Source of the DNA: Microcoleus sp036705565
GTDB lineage: Bacteria > Cyanobacteriota > Cyanobacteriia > Cyanobacteriales > Microcoleaceae
Assembly: GCA_036705565.1 (NCBI GenBank)
Contig: JAUBUY010000005.1
DNA length: 64,000 nt
Direction: 5' to 3' (one strand)
The notes under the pieces are model-generated. The model had not been told where the DNA came from and searched no databases. It worked only from the letters and a program-made list of their open reading frames with translations. Shown here piece after piece: positions 8,311-17,100 of the stretch (position 1 is its first letter; each line of letters starts with the position of its first letter). The position numbers and the translations under genes are program-made.

Positions 8311-9684
8311 TCATTTGTTATTGGCCGTCGAAATAGCCTGCGCTGTCAGCTTACCAGAAAGCACGGCACCTTCCATACTCGCAAGATAACGCTGCATCGT
8401 ATAATCCCCCGTTAGATAGAAATTGCTAATGGGAGTTGTTTGTGTGGGACGGCACTGCTGGCGTCCGGGAGTTGCTTTGTAGACGGAACGAGGGGTTTTG
8501 ACTACGTGATATTTGAGCAGTTTGGCTGGTTCTGGGATTTGATCGGGAAAGAGTTTTTCTAACTCGACCATTGTGGCTGCGACGATATCTTCGTCAGATT
8601 TGCCTATCCAGTCTTTGGCCGGTGCTAAAACCAGTTCCAGCATAGATTTGTCTGGGTTGGCATATTCGCGGCAGGTGTTGCTCATGTCGGCGTAGACGCT
8701 CAGCAGGGGCGATCGCGAGAACAGCAAATGGTCGATGTCAGTTAATTTGCGATCGAACCACAAGTGTACATTAATGACGGGTACTCCCTCCAAACCTTCG
8801 AGCTGTTTGAAATAATCCATTTCGCCCCAAGGTTTCGGCATCATCAGCTTCAGCGGGTCAACCGGCATCGCGGAAACGTAAATATCGGCCGTCAGAATTT
8901 CTGACTCTGCCCCTTTTACTCCCCGAATCTGGAACCCGCGCACCGTGTTGTCATCGTTGAGCAAAAACTCCCCGATGGGTGCATTCAGCCGTACTTCACC
9001 ACCGCGCTCAGTTATGTAGTCTACCATCGGCTGACACAACCTCTCTGTGGGGCTACCGTCTAAAAAGGCCATTTTCGAGCCGTTTTTCTCTTGCAGGAAG
9101 CGGTTGAGGGCTGTCAGCAGTATGGTTGCCGATATTTCGTGGGGGTCAATGAAATTGAGCGCCTTGGACATGGCGATGAATACTTCTTTTTCGACTCTGG
9201 GGGGGACGTTTTGCTTTTTCAGCCAGTCGGAAAACGAGTATTTGTCCATTGCTTCGACATAGTTTTGACCCTGAAGCATCGCCGGAATCAAACCTATACC
9301 GAAGCGGATTTTTTCGGGCCAGGTGAGCATATCGTTGTTGCTCAAGATGGCTGCGACGCCGTTGAAGGGGGCAGGAAGGTCGGGAAAGTCAAAGCGGGAA
9401 TAGGTTCCGGGGGTTTCCGGCTGATTGAAAATCATCGAGTGCTCTTTCCATTGCAGCCTGTCTTCAATGTCAAGTTCTTTGAAGAGTTGGAGCATATTCG
9501 GGTATGCACCGAAGAAGATGTGGAGGCCGGTTTCATACCAGTCGCCATCTGCATCTTTCCAGGCGGCCACTTTGCCGCCGAGTACGTCCCGACTTTCTAG
9601 GATGATGGGGGTGTGGCCCGCGTCGGTAAGATATTTAGCGCAGGAAAGTCCTGCTAAGCCTGCTCCGGCGATCGCAACTCGCAT
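8311..9684 (-). CDS. pds: 15-cis-phytoene desaturase (plant type)
   Basis: 457 residues. It converts phytoene to zeta-carotene with plastoquinone as acceptor and is also named crtP. MRVAIAGAGLAGLSCAKYL at the N-terminus is the FAD Rossmann motif (GAGLAG 7-12). The C-terminal YLTGDYTMQRYLASMEGAV is the conserved flavin-binding block of the plant-type desaturase. The protein probably associates with the membrane through a hydrophobic channel rather than a TM helix. It is the first gene of the pds-crtB pair. Confidence 0.97.
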   Translation of the reverse strand: MRVAIAGAGLAGLSCAKYLTDAGHTPIILESRDVLGGKVAAWKDADGDWYETGLHIFFGAYPNMLQLFKELDIEDRLQWKEHSMIFNQPETPGTYSRFDFPDLPAPFNGVAAILSNNDMLTWPEKIRFGIGLIPAMLQGQNYVEAMDKYSFSDWLKKQNVPPRVEKEVFIAMSKALNFIDPHEISATILLTALNRFLQEKNGSKMAFLDGSPTERLCQPMVDYITERGGEVRLNAPIGEFLLNDDNTVRGFQIRGVKGAESEILTADIYVSAMPVDPLKLMMPKPWGEMDYFKQLEGLEGVPVINVHLWFDRKLTDIDHLLFSRSPLLSVYADMSNTCREYANPDKSMLELVLAPAKDWIGKSDEDIVAATMVELEKLFPDQIPEPAKLLKYHVVKTPRSVYKATPGRQQCRPTQTTPISNFYLTGDYTMQRYLASMEGAVLSGKLTAQAISTANNK

Positions 9685-9783
9685 TTGATACTACTTGGCC
9701 TCTGTGTTCGCTTCGTTTTCATTATACTTTACAACTCGTTACAATATTTTGGGAAATCTGTAGGGACAAGGAACTGCCCATAG

Positions 9784-9968
9784 GTGTCAACCAACACGTT
9801 AAACCCGACTGTCCGACAGTCTTCGCGCCTACCCGACAGTCCGGCAAGGGTTGAAACCCCTGCCTCAAAGCAAAAGTCCTCTCAAAGAGGACTAATGAGT
9901 TCTTCAGTCCTCTTTCAGAGGACTTTCGCTATAAGCCCCGTGGAATTCATTCCCTGGCGGACTGCCGG
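9784..9968. repeat. Multi-hairpin repeat, copy E1
   Basis: In order: a run of GTCCGACAG-like units, hairpin GGGGTTGAAACCCC, the word AAGTCCTC leading into hairpin GTCCTCTCAAAGAGGAC, a spacer, hairpin AGTCCTCTTTCAGAGGACT, the inverted word GACTTTCGC, hairpin GGAATTCATTCC, and GGCGGAC. The order of modules matches copies at 13728, 14018 and 63210. Confidence 0.75.
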
Positions 9969-10138
9969 GTAAGCGAGAAGACTGGCGGAGGAAAGAGGAC
10001 ACCGCACCGTGCTCTTTCCCTACCGCAAAATCCTCAATTTTCATGCACGAAATATGTAACTACCCCCCCTATTATTTGTAGGGAAACGGCACTGCCGTCT
10101 CCTCTTCTTTCCCCTGCAAACGTGGGATCTACTTCCTG

Positions 10139-10172
10139 TCCCCCCCTTCTTAAGGGGGGTTAGGGGGGATCT
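10139..10172. repeat. CCCCCC/GGGGGG palindromic repeat, intergenic copy
   Basis: CCCCCCTTCTTAAGGGGGG followed by TTAGGGGGGAT matches the repeats found inside valS and the methyltransferase gene. It lies just downstream of the methyltransferase stop codon. Confidence 0.65.
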
Positions 10173-10177
10173 CCGGG

Positions 10178-13100
10178 TTATGCTGCAAAGGTGCGATAGG
10201 CCGCTAATGCTGCTTGTTTGACGGCTTCGGGGACAATGGGAAAAGTAGTCAAAATATACGCAAATTCGGCTTCCGTTAATCCGTAAAGGTGGGCGATGAT
10301 GCCGTCTAATTCGGCTCGCAATTGAGCGCGTTCTGTTTCATCGGTAACGCCTTCTCGGTGGGAGTTTAAGCCGACTTCTTGGGCTAATTCGTCAAATTCT
10401 GGGGCCGTGCAGATGAGTTTGGCGGCGCGCTGTACGATGTCGGTGAAGTATTTGTCACCTGATGTTAATCGCGGTACAGGTGTCTGGTAAATATAAAACA
10501 TATTGATATTAGCAGACACCATTTGACGAATGTAAAAATCTAGCACCCAAGAATTAAGGAGCGCTTGACATAAAATAGTTTCATTGTTTGAGATTTTGTC
10601 CATCCCTGATGAAACTAACATTGAATTTCCACAAAATACTTTTTGGGGAATAGCACTTACAATAATGGTTCTACTGTCAGTATTCCGAGCTATAGCTCTC
10701 AAGCCTAAACGGTAACACTGATAATCTAATTGTTGACCATTATCTATACCATTCCTTCCCAATAAAGCTTTTCTCGCTTCCGCTTCATCCACCCAATACC
10801 TCGGTTCAGCATAGAGATGAGTAAACTGATGAATCATCTTACCTTCATAAAGTGGCAGTCTCCCTTTCCCTGGTTCTTGCTTGAATAAATGACTATCATT
10901 CGTCATGTCAAATTCACGAGTTAACCGCAGATTCCATTTCCCCTTAATCTGTTCGCCCAGTAAAGGGAATTGCAGCATTTTTTCAGCAATGCGAATATCT
11001 CCTTCATTTTTAAACTCCATCACCGAGAGAGAGTCAGGAGACAACTTCCGCACTAATTGAATACTAATTTGCAAGCTATCAGCACTAGGAAACCTTTGCA
11101 GCTCATCCACATCAACACGCATAAAAGCTGACGGAAACTCAGTTGTTATCCCATCCTTCTCAAAAGTAAGAACAACTATTTTGAAACTCTTATGAACTCC
11201 TTCAAAAATTGTTTTCCGATTTTCTAAACAAAATAACCCCGTGACTTTGGTTTGACTAAATAACATCTCCCGCAGTTGCTTAGTACCCAAGTCAGTGTAA
11301 ATTCCGCTAGGAATCACAATCCCGCACTCGCCACCGCTGCGTAAGAGATTCAAACATTGCTCTACAAAAAGTTTATAGAGGTTAATATCCGTACCTGCTT
11401 TTTTACCATTGACAATCGAAATCTGATTTTTGTACTGTTCCGCTGAACGATAATAAGCACTGATATGAGGAAAATTGCTCTGATATTCCAACCAAGCATT
11501 AGAAACATCAATATCTTGCAGGAGTTTCTTTTGCTCTTTCTCGAAACTCTTAATATCCATCTTCTTTTTCGTCACCAAATTGCTATAACTAGCAAAAAAC
11601 TCCTTAGCATCTGGCTTAAAAATTTCCCAAGGCGGATTAGTAATAATCGCATCAAAACCGCCCCGTTGATGCAAAATCTCATCAAACTCATAGCCCCAGT
11701 GAAAAGGCTTCAAAGCTTCAATATCAGCGAGAGTCAGGGGACGCTTAATCGGCTTACCGCTAATCTGTGCTTGTTCAAACTTAATTTTTAACTGCTTGAA
11801 ATCTTCCAACAAAATCTTATTAATATTTTCGATAGCCGGCGCTTTCTTTTCGGCAATTTCATCTCGTAAACTCTGCAAGTTTTGGCTATAGGTAGTCGCA
11901 TGACGGTAAATAGAAATCAGACGGTTTTTCTCCTCCAATACTTGTCTGTATGTCTTGTGAAACAAATTTAACTGAGTTCCACTTCCTTCATATTCTGCGT
12001 CATCCACCCGAAGTAATCCAATTAAGGAATTGCCCGCCATGATGTTAAAATCAATATTCGGCAACGGTTCCAAGTCGTTGACATTCTGCGCCGCCGAAAC
12101 TAAGGCTAAAAACAGTCGCAATTTGGCAATTTCCACTGCTTCCGGCATGATATCCACGCCGTAGAGGTTATCGCTAATAATCCGTTTTTTGATATAGTAG
12201 TTAAGTGATGAATGCTCTTTTTCGATGTCTTTTAAGTAGTCATTGAGGTAACGATCGTTTAAAAACTTGCTTGTACCGATGACTGTTGAATAGATGTAAA
12301 TCAGCGTTTTCATCGCTGCGACTAAAAACGCGCCGGAACCGCAGGCTGGGTCTAATAATGTTAGGTTTGGGAGGATTTCTGTTAGCAGGCTGCGGCAGAG
12401 ATTGGCGTCGAGATTGGTGAGGAGTTCGGTGATTGTTTCAAAGTGGGGAGAAGAACCCCCCCGGCCCCCCTTGCTAAGGGGGGAGAAAGAGTTGGATGCG
12501 TTGTCTTGTTGATGAAGAGATCCCCCCCGGCCCCCCTTAGTAAGGGGGGAGAAAGAGTTGGAGGAAGAGAGATTATTAACTCTATCGAGAATTAGTTTGT
12601 TGATTGTGCGATCGCACAAATATTCAGTAATCTCCGGCCTGGTATAATAAGCACCAAAGGCTTTTTGGTTAATGTATTTCTCAAAGATGTATCCCAAAAC
12701 CGCCGGATTAATTTCGTTTTCCTTCCCGCCCACTGTATCGTCAAGATTCCAAGAATAGGCTGCAAATAAATTAAATATTTTCTCAAAAGCAGCATCGGGT
12801 ATGGCGATATTCGGATAATTTTGTTCGATGGGATGTTCGAGAAACAGTCCCCCATTCAAATATTTAACATCGCCGATTAATTCTTTAACGCCTTCCTCCC
12901 GCAAATCGAGAGGTTTAGCAAATCCCTCAAAAAACAGTGTTTTCAAGAATTGCGAATAAAATAAATCCGTTCCCCGCTGCTTGCTTTCGGCTAACTTTTC
13001 CTGCAAATACATCAATTTTTGATTGTCGATAAATCCTTTGCGCTGCAAAAAATAAACAAACATCAAGCGGTTGAGTAAAACCGAAGTATACCAGCGCCTA

Positions 13101-13669
13101 TCTGTTTCTTTGTCAATGCCGCGAATCACACTTAAAAATTCAACGTGTTGCTGTTTAAACTCTTCAAAAAACTTTTTAGTTACTCGTTCGACATCCAAGC
13201 CAGCCTGCAATCTTTGGGCGACATCAATCACCGAAAGCGTTTCTAATTCTTCTAAATCAACCTTTAAAGCTGTCACTTTACTCAGTAGCAAATCGCAAGG
13301 TTCCCGTTTCACGTATACATGATCGCGGGGATAAAGTTTTGTACCTTCGCGCTTTACCCAATACCAGAGACATTTGGTGCGATTTTCATCAATAAAAATC
13401 AATAGATTTTCGGCAGAAATTTGGACAATTTCGCGATAAATCGTCAGTCTTTCGGCGCTGTTGGGGATATTTCCGCTATCGGCGATAATTTCATATACAA
13501 CTACTCCGTTAAGTTGGGCGATGGCTTTTCGGGAATAAGTCTCGCCTTCTATTTCTACAGATACGGTTTTGTGGGATGATGGATTATCCCAACCGAGTTT
13601 TTGGACGAATAATTTGTTGAATTCAAAGTCTTGGAGAAGTTCGCGGGATTCTTTAAGTGTTTGTGGCAT
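10178..13669 (-). CDS. Eco57I-type N6-adenine DNA methyltransferase (restriction-modification)
   Basis: 1163 residues from ATG 13669 (MPQTLKESRELLQD). A longer frame to 13981 exists, but its extra 104 residues are translated from repeat DNA and duplicated 3' sequence of the upstream gene, so the internal start is preferred. Methyltransferase motif I is LDPACGSGAFLVAA near residue 440, then NLYGVDIMPEAVEIAKLRL, and the catalytic motif IV is IITNPPWEIF near 676. The central region fits the Eco57I family (PF07669) of type IIG-like enzymes. The C-terminal part may be the target-recognition region. An N-terminal nuclease motif was not clearly seen, so cleavage probably depends on the neighbouring PLD-helicase. 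Residues from about 369 to 405 contain two in-frame palindromic repeats (NSFSPLTKGGRGGS and NSFSPLSKGGRGGS). Confidence 0.85.
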   Translation of the reverse strand: MPQTLKESRELLQDFEFNKLFVQKLGWDNPSSHKTVSVEIEGETYSRKAIAQLNGVVVYEIIADSGNIPNSAERLTIYREIVQISAENLLIFIDENRTKCLWYWVKREGTKLYPRDHVYVKREPCDLLLSKVTALKVDLEELETLSVIDVAQRLQAGLDVERVTKKFFEEFKQQHVEFLSVIRGIDKETDRRWYTSVLLNRLMFVYFLQRKGFIDNQKLMYLQEKLAESKQRGTDLFYSQFLKTLFFEGFAKPLDLREEGVKELIGDVKYLNGGLFLEHPIEQNYPNIAIPDAAFEKIFNLFAAYSWNLDDTVGGKENEINPAVLGYIFEKYINQKAFGAYYTRPEITEYLCDRTINKLILDRVNNLSSSNSFSPLTKGGRGGSLHQQDNASNSFSPLSKGGRGGSSPHFETITELLTNLDANLCRSLLTEILPNLTLLDPACGSGAFLVAAMKTLIYIYSTVIGTSKFLNDRYLNDYLKDIEKEHSSLNYYIKKRIISDNLYGVDIMPEAVEIAKLRLFLALVSAAQNVNDLEPLPNIDFNIMAGNSLIGLLRVDDAEYEGSGTQLNLFHKTYRQVLEEKNRLISIYRHATTYSQNLQSLRDEIAEKKAPAIENINKILLEDFKQLKIKFEQAQISGKPIKRPLTLADIEALKPFHWGYEFDEILHQRGGFDAIITNPPWEIFKPDAKEFFASYSNLVTKKKMDIKSFEKEQKKLLQDIDVSNAWLEYQSNFPHISAYYRSAEQYKNQISIVNGKKAGTDINLYKLFVEQCLNLLRSGGECGIVIPSGIYTDLGTKQLREMLFSQTKVTGLFCLENRKTIFEGVHKSFKIVVLTFEKDGITTEFPSAFMRVDVDELQRFPSADSLQISIQLVRKLSPDSLSVMEFKNEGDIRIAEKMLQFPLLGEQIKGKWNLRLTREFDMTNDSHLFKQEPGKGRLPLYEGKMIHQFTHLYAEPRYWVDEAEARKALLGRNGIDNGQQLDYQCYRLGLRAIARNTDSRTIIVSAIPQKVFCGNSMLVSSGMDKISNNETILCQALLNSWVLDFYIRQMVSANINMFYIYQTPVPRLTSGDKYFTDIVQRAAKLICTAPEFDELAQEVGLNSHREGVTDETERAQLRAELDGIIAHLYGLTEAEFAYILTTFPIVPEAVKQAALAAYRTFAA
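12450..12565. repeat. Two palindromic repeats inserted in frame in the methyltransferase gene
   Basis: Two copies of CCCCCCCGGCCCCCCTT...AAGGGGGGAG flank a short spacer. On the coding strand they give SPLTKGGRGG and SPLSKGGRGG, the same peptide family as in valS. The copies sit upstream of methyltransferase motif I. Confidence 0.75.
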
Positions 13670-14173
13670 GGTTATATATGAAGGAATAAGGGAGAACTCT
13701 AGTAGGGACACGGCATCGTGCCCAAGGCGTGTCAACTTAACGTTAAACCGAGAGTCAGATAGTCCGACAGTCCGACAGTCCGACAGTCCGACAGGGAATG
13801 AATTCCCTGTCTCAAAGCGAAAGTCCTCGCTATGAGGACTGAGAAGAAAATTTTTCAATTCATCAGTCGTCTTTAGACGACTTTCGCTATTAGACAGGGA
13901 ATTCATTCCCTGGCGGACTAGCTGGATGGTGAGAGGAATGGCGGACTGACAGCTTTCTCCTGAAACAAGCCTAAAGAACAAATAATCATCGGTTCCCGTT
14001 TGTCTTCGTCTTCATTGGTGTCAACTTAAGGCTAAACCCGCAGTCCGACAGGGGTTGAAACCCCTGTCTCAAAGCGAAAGTCCTCTTAAGAGGACTGAGA
14101 AGAAAAATTTTCAATTCATGAGTCGTCTTTAGACGACTTTCGCTATTAGACAGGGAATTCATTCCCTGGCGGA
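13670..14173. other. Repeat and duplication region between helicase and methyltransferase genes
   Basis: It contains two tandem copies of a unit of about 255-290 bp. Each unit carries a multi-hairpin repeat followed by the last part of the helicase gene. An exact 152-bp match joins 13865-14016 with 14121-14272. Four tandem GTCCGACA octamers lie at about 13763-13795. Confidence 0.8.
13728..13923. repeat. Multi-hairpin repeat, copy E2
   Basis: GTGTCAACTTAA, then four GTCCGACA octamers, hairpin GGGAATGAATTCCC, the word GCGAAAGTCCTC with a GTCCTCGCTATGAGGAC hairpin, an AT-rich spacer, hairpin GTCGTCTTTAGACGAC, TTTCGCTATTAGACAGG, hairpin GGGAATTCATTCCC and GGCGGAC. Confidence 0.8.
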
Positions 14174-14180
14174 CTAGCTG
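14018..14180. repeat. Multi-hairpin repeat, copy E3
   Basis: This copy has the same module order as E2, but the first stem is GGGGTTGAAACCCC and the second is GTCCTCTTAAGAGGAC. The last six residues or so of the helicase are encoded inside its right end. Confidence 0.8.
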
Positions 14181-17100
14181 GATGGTGAGAGGAATGGCGG
14201 ACTGACAGCTTTCTCCTGAAACAAGCCTAAAGAACAAATAATCATCGGTTCCCGTTTGTCTTCGTCTTCATTAACTATACACAAACGGTCATCCATCCGC
14301 AAACCCACGACTAATTCGGCTAATTGTCGATCGCCAATCCCGCTTTTTAACTGCCGATTTAACGTGTCAATTGCCGACTGGCGCAGGGGATAGCGGTAAA
14401 TTTCATCGATTGCTTTTGACAATTCATCGGATGCAAATATTGTACCATTCATTTCCTTAAAGTAACTCTTCAAACGTTCGTATGTTCGGAACCGGGCCCC
14501 GGAAGGCCTGCCCAATTGTCCGCCCGCAGTTAACTCTTCTTCTGCTATCAACTCTGCACCTTTTGTGACTAATTCGTGATGCTGTTTGTCTCTGGGAATT
14601 GCTGGTGTCGCTTCCTCGCAGGCTGCAATTCTGAGGATGCCGAGTTGCGATTGACTAACGCTATTGCCATCGCGATCGACCCAAATTAACGAATCATTTC
14701 CCTCGGCGGTTTTCATGTACAATAAAACGCCTTCTGGTTGCAAGGGTGCGGGAGTATGATTGCGAGTTGAATAAACTACATTTGGCATTGACTCAATGGT
14801 TTTTTTCAAAATTGGGTTGTTGTCCGTGGCATTTTTCCAAATTTGAAAAGCTTCGGATGTTAAGTCAACTTCGGCATCTTCTTCGCCATCTAAAATTCCT
14901 GATTTTTCATTGTAAATATCGAGAATGACTTGAGGTGAGTCATCCTCAAAAAATGTTTCATCAGTTCCGACGACTTCGGCATTTTCTTGCAAGCGTCGGC
15001 GCAGTCTTTCGCGCAGATTGATAATGCGATCGACTCCTTCGTCTGGCAAAAACGAATAGCACAAAATGCGATCGGCTTTTTGACCGATTCTGTCCACTCT
15101 TCCCGCCCGCTGAATTAACCGAATAATTGCCCAAGGTAAGTCATAATTAACGATAATCGCACTGTCTTGTAAGTTGTGACCTTCACTCAGGATATCGGTG
15201 GCAATTAAGATTCGCAATTCTCGTTCTGGGGAGATTTTGTCACGCTTACCGTTGCTAGTCGGACTAAACCGAAATGTGAGTTCGGTGGGGTCTTTTGATT
15301 TACCTGTCACCGCTGCAGCGCCCGCAATATTTAGCTTAGTTAAATTATCAGTTATATAGCGGACTGTATCGGCAAACTGAGTAAAAATTAATACTTTCTC
15401 ATGGGGGTGAGTTTCTGTGAGCAATTTCACCAAAGCAGCTAACTTTTCATCGGGTTGAGAATGCCATTTACCGCAAGTTTGCAAGACTTCTATCAGACAG
15501 CGGGCATCTTCTAGCAAATCCCGTCTTAACTTCTTGGTATCAAAAAAGTCTGATTTGAGCCATTTAAACCTGCGTTGATAGCGCGTTTTATATTCTTGAT
15601 AAACTACTTCGGCCCGCTGTTTAAAACTCTTTTCGCTTGACAGCAATTCTGCTTCAATATCTAAATTTTCGCCCGCATCATCTTCGATTTCTTCGCTTTC
15701 AAAACTGCTAACCACCACTGAATCAGCATCTTCATCGCTGTTGCGGGTATCCAACAATTCTGCATCCTGGGTGCCGATCGGAATATCGGAGTTTTGGTCG
15801 ATCGCATATAAGTAGATAAAATTCCGCAGGATGTGGCGCTCGATCGACTGAATAAAGGCACTACCGCTGCTTTCTAGCCGTTTAAACAGGTTTGTCCGCG
15901 AAAATCCCATTAATCGGCGACCCCCACGGAATAAGGCATTTAACTGCCGCTGTTCTGCTTCAGTCGGCTGTTGTTTGGGTTTTTTGGCGATGTAATTTCC
16001 CAGCCCGTAACGCGGCAGATTTAGGGCATTGATGACTTCGACAATTTCCTCAAAGTCAAGCTGGGAGTTCGTTGCGGAAGTTTCCGAGGAAAACTTAATG
16101 GTTTTTGGAAGGCGATCGGGAAAATACGATCGCGTGCGATCTACAAATTCTAAATATTTGCGCTTCTTCTCTGCGTCAGTTTCCGCATAATTTTCTTTGA
16201 TAAACGAGCGAGTGCGCCTCACCATGTAGTGCTTCATCAAATCTCGCCAATCATCAGGATGTTCGCTTTTTTCAAAAGCAGCCAAAGAGCGCACGGAACA
16301 TTGATGCCGCTTAATAAATTCTAACTCTCCTTGACTGCCTCCGCCCAATTGATTGAGCAAAGCTTCGGGCCGCAATCCTAAATTTTGGTCTTCAGGAATA
16401 AACAGCCGCAACTGAGAAGATAAATCTAAATAGGTTTTGTTGTAGGGAGTTGCTGAAAGCAAAATACATTTACTTTCGTTGATTGCAATATATTCTTGAA
16501 TCGCTCGATATCGCTTGCCTTCGCGGTTTCTGAGGTTGTGACTTTCATCAATTAACACAACTCGATAGCGGCGCAATTCTGGCAATTCTTGCTGTACCAG
16601 ACTGATGGATAAGACTTTTGCCAGCAGGCGATATTTGTCTGCATACTCTTGCCACATTTTTACCAAGTTTTTGGGACAAATAATCAGGGTGTCAAAGAAA
16701 CAGTCTTCTTGTAAAATTTTGGCGATCGCAGTTCCGACTAAAGTTTTACCCAACCCTACAACGTCGCCAATAATCACGCCTCCCCGTCTGGTAATGTGAC
16801 GGGCGGCTAACTTAACGGCTTCTTCTTGAAATTTAAATAAACCCTTAAAATCGCGGGGAATCTGAAACTCAGCAATACCTGCGATCGCCTCGCGGGACAA
16901 ATGATAGACTATGTTGAGATAGATGTGATAAGGTGGAATTAGTTCGGATCTCGCCCAACTGCGATCGATAATTTCTGCAAGTTCTTTAGAAATATCAACA
17001 CAGCCGTATTCTTCCCAGCGATCGTCAAACCATTTTTGCAACTTATTACAAGCATCTGAATCTAAAATATCAATATTCAATTCCCCTTGTTTTGACAATC

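Larger units (their letters stand above)
9685..10177. other. Repeat-filled intergenic region between pds and the methyltransferase gene
   Basis: It contains the divergent copy E1 of the multi-hairpin repeat (about 9784-9968) and a CCCCCC/GGGGGG palindromic repeat at about 10139-10172. No gene is supported. The promoter of pds should lie at its left end. Confidence 0.6.

Noticed and set aside
9091..9600. 169-residue frame opposite pds
   Set aside because: Shadow of a well-conserved desaturase gene; no family resemblance or ribosome-binding site.
13763..13795. GTCCGACA octamers as a protein-binding iteron array or origin
   Set aside because: Four octamers only, with no Rep or DnaA gene nearby; the unit is part of the hairpin repeat family.
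13670..13981. N-terminal extension of 104 residues on the methyltransferase frame
   Set aside because: It is translated from the hairpin repeat and from duplicated helicase 3' sequence; the same peptide is encoded at 13986-14237. MPQTLKESREL at 13669 is the natural start.
13986..14237. 83-residue frame between the helicase and methyltransferase genes
   Set aside because: It is the other copy of the duplicated repeat sequence, antisense-independent and without protein-like composition.
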